64,000 nucleotides of DNA from VXPQ01 sp964608315 (lineage in GTDB: Bacteria; Bacteroidota; Rhodothermia; Rhodothermales; VXPQ01), in assembly GCA_964608315.1 (NCBI GenBank), contig CAZSNF010000016.1:1-64000 (forward strand), written 5' to 3'. The notes under the pieces were generated by a model. The model was given only the letters and a program-made list of their open reading frames with translations, was not told where the DNA came from and ran no database searches. Positions 7,901 to 17,453 of the stretch are shown here, in pieces. Numbering within the stretch: the first letter of the stretch is position 1; each line of letters starts with the position of its first letter. Made by a program: the position numbers and the translations under genes.

Positions 7901-9052
7901 GTGCGCGTCAGGGACCCGTTCGACGTAGCCTTTGCGCTTCATGGCGATTTGCGCAACAACTCGAGAGCGCTTCGGCAACTCAGGCTGCTTGGCGACGCTG
8001 GCCTGCGAGTCCGGGTTGTCGCCGCCGTCTCCGGCATGTCCGACGAGACGGAAAGGCCGGGCATGCCGGACCTGTCAGGCGCCCGGGTCGATACGGTTTC
8101 CGTCGTCGCGCAGTCCGGCCCGCCTTTCTTTCGCGAATTGCACCGCCGCATGCGCCAGGCGCTGCTCGAAATCCCGGCCCGTGCGTTCCATGCTTCGGGT
8201 TTGTACGTGCTGCCCGCCGCGCAGGCCGCGGCCCGAAAATACGGCGCCCGGGTGGTTTACGACGTTCGGGAACTGTATCCGCATGTTTCCGCCACGGTCG
8301 GGAAGCCCTGGGCGCGCGCGTTCTGGAGCCTGCTTGAACGCCGATACATCCGCCGGGCCGACGCCGTCCTGACGGTCGGCGACGCCATCGCAGATCGTCT
8401 TGCTGCGACCTGCGGGATAGCCCGCCCCGCCGTGCTCTACAACATTCCGATCCGCAAGCCTGCCCCGTCCCGTCCGATTCCCCTTGCGCCGGGCCTTGAT
8501 CCGGATGTCGTAACTATCTTGCATCAAGGCCACATGATGAAAGAGCGCGGCTGCGAGCAACTCGTGGCGGTCCTGCGGAACGTCGAAGGCGCCGCGCTCG
8601 TGTTTCTCGGCGCCGGGCCGCTTCGCCCGGCGTTGGGGGAGCAGGCAGAGGCCATTGGGGTTGCGCAGCGGGTTCATTTCGTTGATCCTGTGCCGTCGGA
8701 TCGGCTTCCGGAGTACGCAGCCTCCGCCGATCTGGGCGTAACGCTGCTTCAGGATACCTGCCTGAACCATCGCTTCGCCCTGCCGAACAAGTTATTCGAA
8801 TACCTGATGGCGGGCCTTCCGGTCGTAGCCTCGGATTTACCCGAGATCCGGCGGGTGATGGCTCCGCACGATGTGGGCGTCCTGTGCGAACCCGGCGATC
8901 AGGCCGCCCTGACGGACGCCTTGCGCCGCGCGGTCGCCCAAAAACCGCTTCGGGAGCGGTGGCGGCGAAACATTCCCCGCGTTTTCGAAACTTTTAACCC
9001 CGATTCGGTATCCAAACGATTCATGCGTATTTATCAAAAATTGCTTTCCTGA
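7901..9052 (+). CDS. Glycosyltransferase family 4 protein
   Basis: This is a 383-residue GT-B glycosyltransferase. The C-terminal nucleotide-sugar domain shows ILHQGHMMKERGCEQLV, VFLGAGPLRPALGE and the GT4-type LPNKLFEYLMAGLPVVASDLPEI with the conserved EYLMAGLPV acidic loop. The N-terminal half contains VVYDVRELYPH. The GTG at 7901 is the first sensible start; the next possible starts would cut into the first strand of the fold. It is likely to build a surface glycan, lipopolysaccharide or glycolipid, and the acceptor cannot be told. It stands five bases before a thioredoxin gene, with no other glycan genes around it. Confidence 0.8.
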   Translation: MRVRDPFDVAFALHGDLRNNSRALRQLRLLGDAGLRVRVVAAVSGMSDETERPGMPDLSGARVDTVSVVAQSGPPFFRELHRRMRQALLEIPARAFHASGLYVLPAAQAAARKYGARVVYDVRELYPHVSATVGKPWARAFWSLLERRYIRRADAVLTVGDAIADRLAATCGIARPAVLYNIPIRKPAPSRPIPLAPGLDPDVVTILHQGHMMKERGCEQLVAVLRNVEGAALVFLGAGPLRPALGEQAEAIGVAQRVHFVDPVPSDRLPEYAASADLGVTLLQDTCLNHRFALPNKLFEYLMAGLPVVASDLPEIRRVMAPHDVGVLCEPGDQAALTDALRRAVAQKPLRERWRRNIPRVFETFNPDSVSKRFMRIYQKLLS

Positions 9053-9057
9053 GTGCC

Positions 9058-9615
9058 ATGCATCGCACCGGATTACATGCTGGATCGTTTATTGCGCCGC
9101 GCAGGTTGCCGGGTCTTGCGTGCCTGTTCGTCTGCCTGGCGCACCTGCTTGCTCCGGCATGGACGTACGCGCAGGACGCCAGCGTACCGGCTGAAGGACT
9201 GGACTGGCCCGCCTTCGAAGAGGCGGTCATTCAGGCCGAAGCGCAGGACAAAAAATTGATCGTGGACGTCTATGCGGTGTGGTGTCCCTGGTGTCGTCGG
9301 CTGCAACGCGAGGTCTATGCGGACGACGCGGTGCAGGCGTATATAAAGGAGCATTTCGTGCTGACCCGTCTGGATGCGGAAAACACGGAGGACAGTCTCC
9401 GTTTTCGCAATTATACGTTGACCCCTTCGGAAATGGCGGCGGGCCTGGGCGCTTCGGGGTTTCCAACCACCGTTTTTCTGGACGAGGAAGGAAAATACAT
9501 CACGCGCTTGCCCGGCTTCATAACGGCCCCGGATTTTCTGGACGTGCTGAATTACGTCGGAAGCGAGGCGTTCGTGGAGCATACTTTCGAGGAGTATATG
9601 GGGGGAAGCGAATAG
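9058..9615 (+). CDS. Periplasmic thioredoxin-like protein (CPWC)
   Basis: The product has 185 residues. A hydrophobic signal segment (about 17-38, ending AWTYAQD) should send it to the periplasm. The fold is thioredoxin-like with active site CPWC at residues 76-79 in VDVYAVWCPWCRRL and a cis-proline at GFPTTVFLDEEG. It resembles the stand-alone thioredoxin-7 or DsbD-C-like proteins that reduce periplasmic thiols. It starts five bases after the glycosyltransferase stop and is followed 59 bases later by an acyltransferase gene, all on one strand. Confidence 0.8.
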   Translation: MHRTGLHAGSFIAPRRLPGLACLFVCLAHLLAPAWTYAQDASVPAEGLDWPAFEEAVIQAEAQDKKLIVDVYAVWCPWCRRLQREVYADDAVQAYIKEHFVLTRLDAENTEDSLRFRNYTLTPSEMAAGLGASGFPTTVFLDEEGKYITRLPGFITAPDFLDVLNYVGSEAFVEHTFEEYMGGSE

Positions 9616-9674
9616 TTTCCGTCTGTTCCCGGAGCGCCTTGTCCCTTTCGTTCGCCTTGCTTTCCCCTGCGCGC

Positions 9675-10448
9675 ATGCGCCGTATCCTGAACGTCCTGAA
9701 AATATTTTGGGTCATGCTTGCGAGCGCGTTGCGGGCAAACCGGGACGCGGCGGGCCTGGAGCGTACGGAGGCATGGCGCCGTCGGTCCCGACAACTGCAT
9801 GCAGGATGCGCCCGGTTGTGCGAGCAGGTGAATATTCGCGTACGGGTGGAAGGGAATAGGCCGAAACGCACAGGCATGCTCGTCGTGGCGAACCATTTCG
9901 GGGTGATCGATCCCGTGGCGTTGACGGCGGCGGCGCCCATGGCCCCGGTTGCGCGGGCCGATTTGCAAAGCTGGCCGTTTGTCGGCAACGTGTCCGTTTC
10001 GCACGGCATGATTCCGGTAGATCGGGAGCGCCGGACGGCGGCGTTTTCTTTCGTCGAGCGCGTGGGCGAACGGCTGGCGGCCGGCCTGAACGTGCTGGTT
10101 TTTCCCGAGGGGAACACCAGCGAAGAGCGACCGGTTCGCCCCTTCAGGACGGGCGCGTTCGAGGCCGTGAGCAACCAGGCAGGAGGCATGATTCTGCCTG
10201 CCTATCTGTGTATCGACCGGGTGGAAGGCGAGGCGGCCGACGACGAGGCGCGTCGCCGCGTCGTGTGGCTGGAGCATACGTCTTTCTGGGCGCATTTGTG
10301 GTCGCTGGCCGGGCTGCGGGGTCTGGAATACACCGTGCATTTCGGCGAGCCGATACCCGCCGAAGGGCGGAATCGAAAGGAGTTGGCACAACTTGCCCGC
10401 AACGCGGTTGAAGAGATCCGGCTGTCTTTGCATCCGTCCCGCGCCTGA
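9675..10448 (+). CDS. plsC: 1-acyl-sn-glycerol-3-phosphate acyltransferase (PlsC-like)
   Basis: This is a 257-residue membrane-associated acyltransferase of the LPLAT family. The catalytic HX4D box is NHFGVID at residues 73-79 and the phosphate-binding FPEGNTS is at 143-149; GMIPVDRERR is the intermediate block II. An N-terminal hydrophobic stretch (about 5-20) would dock it to the membrane. ATG 9675 was chosen as the first start ahead of the conserved region. It probably makes phosphatidic acid, though the acceptor is not certain since this superfamily also acylates other lipids. Confidence 0.8.
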   Translation: MRRILNVLKIFWVMLASALRANRDAAGLERTEAWRRRSRQLHAGCARLCEQVNIRVRVEGNRPKRTGMLVVANHFGVIDPVALTAAAPMAPVARADLQSWPFVGNVSVSHGMIPVDRERRTAAFSFVERVGERLAAGLNVLVFPEGNTSEERPVRPFRTGAFEAVSNQAGGMILPAYLCIDRVEGEAADDEARRRVVWLEHTSFWAHLWSLAGLRGLEYTVHFGEPIPAEGRNRKELAQLARNAVEEIRLSLHPSRA

Positions 10449-10511
10449 CGGGACCTGTCCCCCTATGGCTTTTCGCGCGTCTTCTGCAAGGCCCGCGCTG
10501 CCTGTTGCGCC

Positions 10512-11738
10512 ATGACCGAAAAACAACTCGACCGACGATTGCGCGCGAGCATCCATTTCCTGATCGGCATTGGACTGGCGCTGGTCGGGTTGGCCGCGGC
10601 CATTTTGTGGGTTTTGGCCGCGGGGCAAAACGAGCGGTTTCTTCCCCGATCCGTGCGCGTGGCGGAACCCGTTCAACTGGGGCGTTCGCCTGCGCCGTCG
10701 GACATTCCAATGACGGATTCGCTGGATCGACTGCCCGACGTCGCAGCCCTGAACAAGGTGTTTCGCCAGGTAGCCGACCGGGTTACGCCTTCCGTGGCGT
10801 ACATAGAGGTGGAGATACCCCTCGGCAGGGATCGGTATCACGATTTCGACGAGGACGCAGAGGGCTTTTTTCGGAGATACCCGTTGTCGGAAGCCGTCGG
10901 GAGCGGAGTATTGATCAGCGCCGAAGGACATGTGGTCACGAACCACCATGTCGTGGAGGATGCAGAGCGTATCCGCGTAACCCTTTCCGACAAGCGTACG
11001 TTCCAGGCCCGGATCGTGGGCGCCGACCCCTCCACGGACCTGGCCGTGCTGGAAATAGAAGGCGCCGAGGATTTGCCTGCCATCCTGCTGGGCGATTCCG
11101 ACAGGTTGCATGCGGGCGAATGGGTGCTGGCCGTGGGAAATCCGTTCCGACTCAGGTCCACGGTTACTGCGGGGATCGTCAGCGCGACGGGTCGGCAGGT
11201 GAATATCATTGAGGACGATTTCGGAATCGAGGATTTTATTCAGACCGACGCCGCCATCAATCCCGGCAACTCGGGCGGCGCCGTGGTGAATCTGAATGGC
11301 GAACTGGTGGGTATTTCCACGGCCATCTCCACGGAAACCGGTTCGAACCAGGGCTATGGTTTTGCCGTCCCCGTCAATCTCGTGACGCGCGTCGCCGGAG
11401 ATATTATCGAGTATGGCGCGGTGCAGCGGGGCTACCTGGGCGTACGCATTCAAACCGTGGATGCGCTGTTGGCGCGGCGCCTTGGCATGGATCGGATTCG
11501 CGGCGTGTATATCGCCGGGATTGCGAACGATGGAGCGGCGGCCCGGGCCGGCATGCGCAGCAAGGACGTGATTCTGTCGGTGGACGAACGCGCCGTGAAT
11601 GCGGCTAACGAGTTGCAGCGCGTGATTGCGCGTCGTCGCCCGGGGGACGAACTGGTCGTGCAGGTGTGGCGGGATGGCGAGGTTCTCGACTTTCCGGCGT
11701 CGTTGCGGGCCCGCGACGACAGCGATGCTTTTTTCTAA
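10512..11738 (+). CDS. HtrA/DegQ-type trypsin-like serine protease with PDZ domain
   Basis: The product has 408 residues. One N-terminal transmembrane helix (about 13-36) anchors it with the protease domain in the periplasm. The catalytic triad is visible as His146 (TNHHVV), Asp176 (STDLAVL) and Ser254 (NPGNSGGAVV). The loop VGNPFRLRSTVTAGIVSATGR is typical of HtrA. A single PDZ domain follows (about 305-400, beginning RGYLGVRIQ). One PDZ plus a membrane anchor is like DegS, although substrate proteolysis and chaperone roles are equally possible. The gene ends 15 bases before aroC. Confidence 0.9.
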   Translation: MTEKQLDRRLRASIHFLIGIGLALVGLAAAILWVLAAGQNERFLPRSVRVAEPVQLGRSPAPSDIPMTDSLDRLPDVAALNKVFRQVADRVTPSVAYIEVEIPLGRDRYHDFDEDAEGFFRRYPLSEAVGSGVLISAEGHVVTNHHVVEDAERIRVTLSDKRTFQARIVGADPSTDLAVLEIEGAEDLPAILLGDSDRLHAGEWVLAVGNPFRLRSTVTAGIVSATGRQVNIIEDDFGIEDFIQTDAAINPGNSGGAVVNLNGELVGISTAISTETGSNQGYGFAVPVNLVTRVAGDIIEYGAVQRGYLGVRIQTVDALLARRLGMDRIRGVYIAGIANDGAAARAGMRSKDVILSVDERAVNAANELQRVIARRRPGDELVVQVWRDGEVLDFPASLRARDDSDAFF

Positions 11739-11753
11739 AATATCCCGGTAATT

Positions 11754-12953
11754 ATGATACGGTATTTGACTGCGGGCGAATCGCATGGAGAGGCGCTGAC
11801 AGGCATTGTCGAAGGGATGCCGGCGGGGGTGCCGCTTTCGTCCGACGATATCGACCGCCAACTGGCCCGCCGCTGGCAGGGCTACGGGCGGGGAGGCCGG
11901 TCGAAGTTCGAACGGGACCGGATACATATCTATTCCGGGGTGCGTTTTTCCCGAACGATGGGCAGCCCCGTTGGATTGCGCCTCGACAATGCGGCCTATA
12001 CGAAGGACCGGTCCGGCTGGCCCGAGGCGATGTCCGTCGCGGGTTCGGGCGAAGGCGTGGAAAAGATCACGTTGCCGAGGCCGGGCCATGCGGACCTGCC
12101 CGGATTGCAGAAATACGGTTTCGACGATATTCGGCCCGTCATCGACCGGGCCAGCGCGCGCGAGACGGCCATGCGCGTGGCGTGCTGCACCCTTGCGCGG
12201 CAATTTCTGGCCCAGTTCGGGATCGAGGTAGGCAGCCATGTGCTGCGGATCGGGGAAGTGGGGCGGCGGGAATACGGCTCGGACCGGGTGGCGGAACTGC
12301 TTGCCGGGGGCGCGGAGCAGGTGAGCGAGGCCGCCGACGCCAGCGAAGTGCGCATGCTGGACGAGGCGCTCACCCGCCAGTGCATCGAGCATATCGATGC
12401 GACGAAGAAGCAGGGCGATTCGCTGGGCGGCGCGTATGAAGTGATCGTGTCGGGCGTTCCTCCGGGGCTTGGCTCGTACGTGCACTGGGACCGGCGGCTC
12501 GACGGACGCCTGGCGCAGGCCATCCTGTCGATTCAGGGACAAAAGGCGGTCGAGATCGGGGATGGGGTGGCGGCGGCGGCCCGCCCGGGCTCGCGGGTGC
12601 ACGATCCGATCATGTCCGATGCGCAGGGCTTTTCCCGGAGCGCCAACCATGCAGGCGGCGTGGAAGGCGGCATGTCGAACGGCATGCCCATCGTGGTGCG
12701 CGGCTATATGAAACCCATCCCTACGCTCGTCAAGCCCCTTGACACAGTGGATGTGGCTTCGGGGGAAGCGCAGCCGACCCGGTACGAGCGAAGCGACGTC
12801 ACCTCCGTGCCGGCGGCCTCGACTGTTGCGGAGGCTACCGTGGCGCTGGCGATCGCCAATGCGTTTCTGGAAAAATTCGGCGGGGACAGCCTGTCGGAGA
12901 TTCGGGCCCGCTACGACGCCGAAGTCGCCGGATCGAATCGAGCAGGGCAGTAG
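11754..12953 (+). CDS. aroC: Chorismate synthase
   Basis: This 399-residue cytosolic, FMN-dependent enzyme converts EPSP to chorismate in the last step of the shikimate pathway. The N-terminus MIRYLTAGESHG is the family signature; other conserved blocks are RRWQGYGRGGR, DIRPVIDRASARETA and GGVEGGMSNGMPIVVR. The length suits the bacterial monofunctional class. It lies immediately behind the HtrA gene and 78 bases before valS, so the three may form a run-through unit. Confidence 0.96.
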   Translation: MIRYLTAGESHGEALTGIVEGMPAGVPLSSDDIDRQLARRWQGYGRGGRSKFERDRIHIYSGVRFSRTMGSPVGLRLDNAAYTKDRSGWPEAMSVAGSGEGVEKITLPRPGHADLPGLQKYGFDDIRPVIDRASARETAMRVACCTLARQFLAQFGIEVGSHVLRIGEVGRREYGSDRVAELLAGGAEQVSEAADASEVRMLDEALTRQCIEHIDATKKQGDSLGGAYEVIVSGVPPGLGSYVHWDRRLDGRLAQAILSIQGQKAVEIGDGVAAAARPGSRVHDPIMSDAQGFSRSANHAGGVEGGMSNGMPIVVRGYMKPIPTLVKPLDTVDVASGEAQPTRYERSDVTSVPAASTVAEATVALAIANAFLEKFGGDSLSEIRARYDAEVAGSNRAGQ

Positions 12954-13031
12954 ACGAGCAGGAGAAAGAACGTATATTCCGGGCGGATATTTCGAGGATT
13001 CCCCGGCGCATTTTATCTGTCCGAAATAACC

Positions 13032-15710
13032 ATGTCTACGAAGGAAACGTCCCGCAAGGAACAGGCAAGCCGCGATACGGCGTACCGCCCCGCCGAGATC
13101 GAGGCCAAATGGTACGCCTGGTGGAGCGAGCGCGACCTGTTCCGCGCCCGATCGCAATCCGGCAAGCTCCCCCATGTCATTGTGATGCCGCCACCGAACG
13201 TAACCGGCGCGTTGCATATGGGACATGCGCTGCAGGACGCCGTTCAGGACGCCGTCACGCGCCTTCGACGCATGCAGGGCTGCGAGGCGCTCTGGGTGCC
13301 GGGCGTCGATCACGCCGGCGTCGCCACGCAAAACGTGGTGGAGAAAGAATTGGCCAGGGAGGGGAAAACCCGCTACGATCTGGGCCGCGAGCGTTTCGTC
13401 GAGCGAGTCTGGGCATGGAAACGCGAATACGGCGGCAGGATTATGGAGCAGAAACGCCGCCTTGGAGACTCGTGCGACTGGAGCCGGGAACGGTTCACCA
13501 TGGACGAAGGCTTCACGAGGGCGGTGCAGGAAGCGTTCGTGCGTTTGTATGAGGAAGGACTGGTCTATCGGGGAGATTATCTGGTCAACTGGGACCCGGA
13601 AAACCGGACCGCGCTGTCCGACGAGGAGGTGGACAATGTGGAGCGGGAAGGACATCTGTGGTATATCGATTATCCGCTGGCGGACGGCTCCGGCGCGATT
13701 ACGGTCGCCACGACCCGCCCGGAAACGATGCTGGGCGATACGGCGGTGGCCGTCCATCCCGAGGACCCGCGCTATGCGGACTTCATAGGGAAGAAGGCGG
13801 CGCTTCCCCTGACGGATCGGGAAATTCCCGTGATTGCGGACGAGTATGTCAAGATGGATTTCGGGGCCGGGGCGCTGAAGGTTACGCCGGGTCACGACCG
13901 AAACGATTTCGAGATCGGGCGACGGCACGGCCTGGAGGTCGTCAATGTGATTCGGCCCGACGGCGCGCTGAACGAAGCGTGCGGGTCGTACGAGGGGATG
14001 GATCGCTTCGCCGCCCGCGATCGCATCGTGGAAGAACTTGATCGGGCCGGGCTGCTTGCCCGCACAGAATCCATGAAAGGTACGGTTCCCGTGTCGAGCC
14101 GGTCCGGAGCGATCATCGAGCCGCTTGTTTCCCGGCAGTGGTTCGTGAAAATGGCGCCGCTGGCCGAACCGGCCATCGAGGCGGTGCGAACGGGCCAGGT
14201 CGTTTTTCACCCGAAGCGCTGGGAGAACGAATATTTTCGGTGGATGGAAAACATCCGGGACTGGACCATCTCGCGACAACTCTGGTGGGGGCACCGCATT
14301 CCGGTCTGGTACCATGTGGACGAGGAGGGCCGGATCGACGAGCGGCGAGGGTATGTCGTGTCGGTGGATCGGCCCGATCCCGGCATGGTGCAGGACGAGG
14401 ACGTGCTCGACACCTGGTTTTCGTCGTGGTTGTGGCCGTTCGCCACGCTGGGATGGCCTAAGAAGACGGAAGACCTGGCGTATTTCTATCCCACGCAGGC
14501 GCTGGTGTCCGGCTACGACATTCTTTTCTTCTGGATCGCCCGCATGATCATGGCGGGATGCCGCTTCATGGGCGAGCCGCCCTACCGGGACGTCTTCATT
14601 ACGGGGATGATCAAGGACAAGCAGGGGCGCTGGATGTCGAAGAGCCTTGGCAACGGCGTCGATCCGCTGGACATGATCGACCGGTACGGCGCCGACGCAG
14701 TCCGGTTTTCTCTGGTGATTCTGTGCGCGCAGGGACAGGATATTCGGCTCGATCCGACGAAATTCGAGATGGGGCGCAATTTTGCGAACAAGATATGGAA
14801 TGCGTTCAAGGTATTCGGACGGTTCCTGAAGCCCGGGAAAACGTATCGGCGGGCGCGTTCTTTCGAAGAACTGGAACTGGTGGAGCAGTGGATGGCGCAC
14901 CGGCTGCACGTTGCGATCGGGGAGGTGGACGAGGCGCTTTCGCGCTATCGCCTGAACGAGGCGCTGGCCCGGATATACGATCTTTTCCGCAAGGATTACT
15001 GCGACTGGTATCTCGAATTGATCAAACCGGCGCCGGGCGAGGAGCCGGACGAGGAAACGCTGGCGCTGGCCGTCGAACTCTACGATGCGATGCTCCGCCT
15101 GCTGCATCCGTTCATGCCGTTCATTACCGAGGAGCTGTGGGCGCAATTGCAACCCCGCGGCGAGGCAGCCTGCTGCATGACGGCGCCCTGGCCCGCGCAG
15201 GACGCTTCGTTGATGGATGCGGATCGCGCGGCGGCGTTTGACCGGATACAGGACCTGATATCCGGCATTCGCGCCATTCGAAGCGAGTACGGGGTGGCGC
15301 CCGGCGCGGAAATAGAAGCGCTGGTCCATGTTTCGCCCGACGCAGGGGACCTCGTAGCGACCCTGTCCGCGCACGCCGGTTATTTTCGAAAACTGGCTCG
15401 CGTACGGACCCTGACGGTGGGCGGCGGCGTATCGCGGCCGGCAGGAGCTGCTTCGCATGTATCCGGGCCGTGCGAAGCGTTTGTTCCGCTGGCCGGAATC
15501 ATTGATCTCGAAGCGGAGCGCGCGCGCCTGGGCAAGGAAGTTGCGCAAAAGGAGCGTTTTCTTGCAAGCGTTCGCCGAAAGCTGCAGAACGAACAATTCG
15601 TTGCCCGGGCGCGGCCCGACGTGGTCGAACGGGAGCGCCAAAAGGAGCGGGACGCCGAGGCGGACCTTTCCCGGCTGCGCAGAAACCTTGAAAACATAGG
15701 GATACGCTGA
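13032..15710 (+). CDS. valS: Valyl-tRNA synthetase
   Basis: The product is an 892-residue class I synthetase. The HIGH motif appears as HMGH in NVTGALHMGHALQ near residue 60. The editing (CP1) domain is present with TTRPETMLGDTAVAVHPEDPR. The KMSKS loop reads WMSKS (Trp534 with MSKS 535-538) in GRWMSKSLGNGVDP, so the first lysine of the motif is replaced. A C-terminal coiled-coil arm (about 825-890, rich in Glu, Arg and Lys) is characteristic of ValRS. The stop codon lies inside the hairpin remnant R3, whose left arm encodes the final Gly-Ile-Arg. Confidence 0.96.
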   Translation: MSTKETSRKEQASRDTAYRPAEIEAKWYAWWSERDLFRARSQSGKLPHVIVMPPPNVTGALHMGHALQDAVQDAVTRLRRMQGCEALWVPGVDHAGVATQNVVEKELAREGKTRYDLGRERFVERVWAWKREYGGRIMEQKRRLGDSCDWSRERFTMDEGFTRAVQEAFVRLYEEGLVYRGDYLVNWDPENRTALSDEEVDNVEREGHLWYIDYPLADGSGAITVATTRPETMLGDTAVAVHPEDPRYADFIGKKAALPLTDREIPVIADEYVKMDFGAGALKVTPGHDRNDFEIGRRHGLEVVNVIRPDGALNEACGSYEGMDRFAARDRIVEELDRAGLLARTESMKGTVPVSSRSGAIIEPLVSRQWFVKMAPLAEPAIEAVRTGQVVFHPKRWENEYFRWMENIRDWTISRQLWWGHRIPVWYHVDEEGRIDERRGYVVSVDRPDPGMVQDEDVLDTWFSSWLWPFATLGWPKKTEDLAYFYPTQALVSGYDILFFWIARMIMAGCRFMGEPPYRDVFITGMIKDKQGRWMSKSLGNGVDPLDMIDRYGADAVRFSLVILCAQGQDIRLDPTKFEMGRNFANKIWNAFKVFGRFLKPGKTYRRARSFEELELVEQWMAHRLHVAIGEVDEALSRYRLNEALARIYDLFRKDYCDWYLELIKPAPGEEPDEETLALAVELYDAMLRLLHPFMPFITEELWAQLQPRGEAACCMTAPWPAQDASLMDADRAAAFDRIQDLISGIRAIRSEYGVAPGAEIEALVHVSPDAGDLVATLSAHAGYFRKLARVRTLTVGGGVSRPAGAASHVSGPCEAFVPLAGIIDLEAERARLGKEVAQKERFLASVRRKLQNEQFVARARPDVVERERQKERDAEADLSRLRRNLENIGIR

Positions 15711-15738
15711 ACTGTGCAGATTTAATCAGGGTATCCCT
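15698..15738. repeat. Hairpin-only derivative of the repeat family, R3, at the valS end
   Basis: The left arm AGGGATACGCTGA and right arm TTTAATCAGGGTATCCCT are inverted repeats of the family joined by only about ten bases. The left arm contains the last codons and the TGA stop of valS. Both outer ends carry the same GGGATAC/GTATCCC change relative to other copies, so pairing is kept. It could act as a transcription terminator or mRNA 3' stabiliser for valS. Confidence 0.75.
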
Positions 15739-15815
15739 GGAAATTTGCGTACCTTCGAAAAGGGAGATATGTTACACATCCCGAACATAGCCCCTGAATA
15801 TTCCGTGAATGCGCC

Positions 15816-17372
15816 GTGCCTGATCGCAGCTATATAACCCGGACCGCCTTGATCGTAGCCCTCGGGGGTTTCCTGATGGGCTTCGACGCCTCCGTCATTT
15901 CCGGCGTCGTCGGATTCATCGAGACGCAGTTTGCCTTGACCAAGCTGCAGCTCGGATGGGCGGTCAGTTCGTTGACCCTTACGGCCACGCTGGCCATGAT
16001 GGTAGCCGGTCCGCTGAGCGACGCCCTCGGGCGCCGGCGGGTGCTGTTTTTCGCCGCCGTACTGTATGCCGTGTCGGCGATCGCTTCCGCGCTGGCGCCT
16101 TCTTTCTGGTTTCTGGTGGCGGCCCGCATGATCGGGGGCCTCGGGGTCGGGGCTTCGCTCATCATCGCGCCAATGTATATCGCGGAGATTGCGCCTCCCG
16201 CCGTGCGGGGGAAGATGGTGTCGTTCAACCAGTTGAATATCGTGATCGGCATCTCGGTGGCGTTTTTCACGAATTACCTCGTACTGCGATTGGGGCAATC
16301 GGATATGGCATGGGCTCAGGCGCTGCGCTTCGGCCCCTGGAACTGGCGCTGGATGCTGGGTCTGGAGACATTCCCTGCCGTGCTCTACTTCTCGTGCCTC
16401 TTCTTCGTGCCGGAAAGTCCCCGCTGGCTGATCATGCGGGGACGGGAGGCGCTGGCGCGGCCCATCATGATCCGGGCCAGCGGCGAGGGACGCGCGGACG
16501 AGGAGATACAGGCCGTAAAGGCGAGTATCGCCAGCGACGCCGGCAAGGTAAAGGCCCCGCTGCGCGAATTGTTCGCGCCGGCGCTTCGCTTGGTGTTGCT
16601 CATTGGGGTCGTAGTGGCCGTTCTTCAGCAGATCACCGGCATCAATGCGGTGTTCTTCTACGCGCCGATGATTTTCGAGCAATCCGGCATCGGCACGGAT
16701 GCGTCGTTCATGCAGGCCATTCTGGTGGGTCTGACCAATCTGGTTTTCACCGTGCTGGCCATATTGCTCATCGACCGCCTCGGGCGCAAGCCGCTGCTCG
16801 CCGTCGGGCTGGGCGGCGTCACGGTGTCCATGCTGGTGCTGGCGTTCGGTTTCTTCCAGGCGAGTTATACGCTTACCCCGGACGCGGTGGCTTCGCTGCC
16901 CGAGGAGGTTCCGTCTGCGGCGCTCGAACCCATGACGGGCCAAACGTACGATTCCGACGTGGCCTTCAAGACCGCCGTGGCCGATGCGCTTGGCGAGGCG
17001 GACGCCCAGCAACACGAAAGTACGCTGGTGACGGCGGCCATTTCCATCAATCCCGGCCTGATTCTGGCGGGCATCCTTGCTTTCGTCGCCTTTTTCGCCG
17101 TGTCGATCGGACCGGTAATGTGGGTGCTCTTTTCGGAACTGTTCCCCAACCGGATTCGCGGTCTGGCTATTTCGTTCGTGGGTCTCATCAACTCCGCCGT
17201 GAGTTTCACGGTGCAACTCGTGTTTCCGTGGGAATTATCTCAACTCGGCAGCGCCCCGACGTTCCTGATCTACGGGATATTCGCCGCCGTCGGATTCATT
17301 TTCGTCCTGGCGGTGATACCCGAAACGAAAGGGAAATCGCTGGAGGAACTTGAGAAAGTGCTTGTGAAATGA
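15816..17372 (+). CDS. Sugar porter family MFS transporter
   Basis: The product has 518 residues and twelve transmembrane helices, belonging to the sugar-porter branch of the major facilitator superfamily. Signatures present are DALGRRR after helix 2, PESPRWL at the end of the N-half, QQITGINAVFFYAPMIFE in helix 7, DRLGRKPLL between helices 8 and 9, and PETKGKSLEELE at the C-terminus. The loop between helices 9 and 10 (about 350-405) is longer than usual and acidic. The GTG at 15816 is the first start. It heads a carbohydrate-degradation group, so its substrate is likely the sugar freed by the following two enzymes. Confidence 0.88.
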   Translation: MPDRSYITRTALIVALGGFLMGFDASVISGVVGFIETQFALTKLQLGWAVSSLTLTATLAMMVAGPLSDALGRRRVLFFAAVLYAVSAIASALAPSFWFLVAARMIGGLGVGASLIIAPMYIAEIAPPAVRGKMVSFNQLNIVIGISVAFFTNYLVLRLGQSDMAWAQALRFGPWNWRWMLGLETFPAVLYFSCLFFVPESPRWLIMRGREALARPIMIRASGEGRADEEIQAVKASIASDAGKVKAPLRELFAPALRLVLLIGVVVAVLQQITGINAVFFYAPMIFEQSGIGTDASFMQAILVGLTNLVFTVLAILLIDRLGRKPLLAVGLGGVTVSMLVLAFGFFQASYTLTPDAVASLPEEVPSAALEPMTGQTYDSDVAFKTAVADALGEADAQQHESTLVTAAISINPGLILAGILAFVAFFAVSIGPVMWVLFSELFPNRIRGLAISFVGLINSAVSFTVQLVFPWELSQLGSAPTFLIYGIFAAVGFIFVLAVIPETKGKSLEELEKVLVK

Positions 17373-17453
17373 TCGTTTCCGGCGCCCAGTGCGCGGCAGT
17401 TTCGTGCGGATCGGCGCTGTAACCCCGCATACATGCCTTATCCGGCAAATATC

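Noticed and set aside
7678..8337. A gene overlapping the glycosyltransferase in another frame
   Set aside because: Arg/Ala-rich shadow frame with no start context; the glycosyltransferase frame has clear GT4 motifs.
9552..15641. A 2029-codon open frame on the minus strand
   Set aside because: It is antisense to plsC, the HtrA gene, aroC and valS, which have clear family motifs; its Arg/His/Gly-rich sequence is an artefact of high GC third positions.
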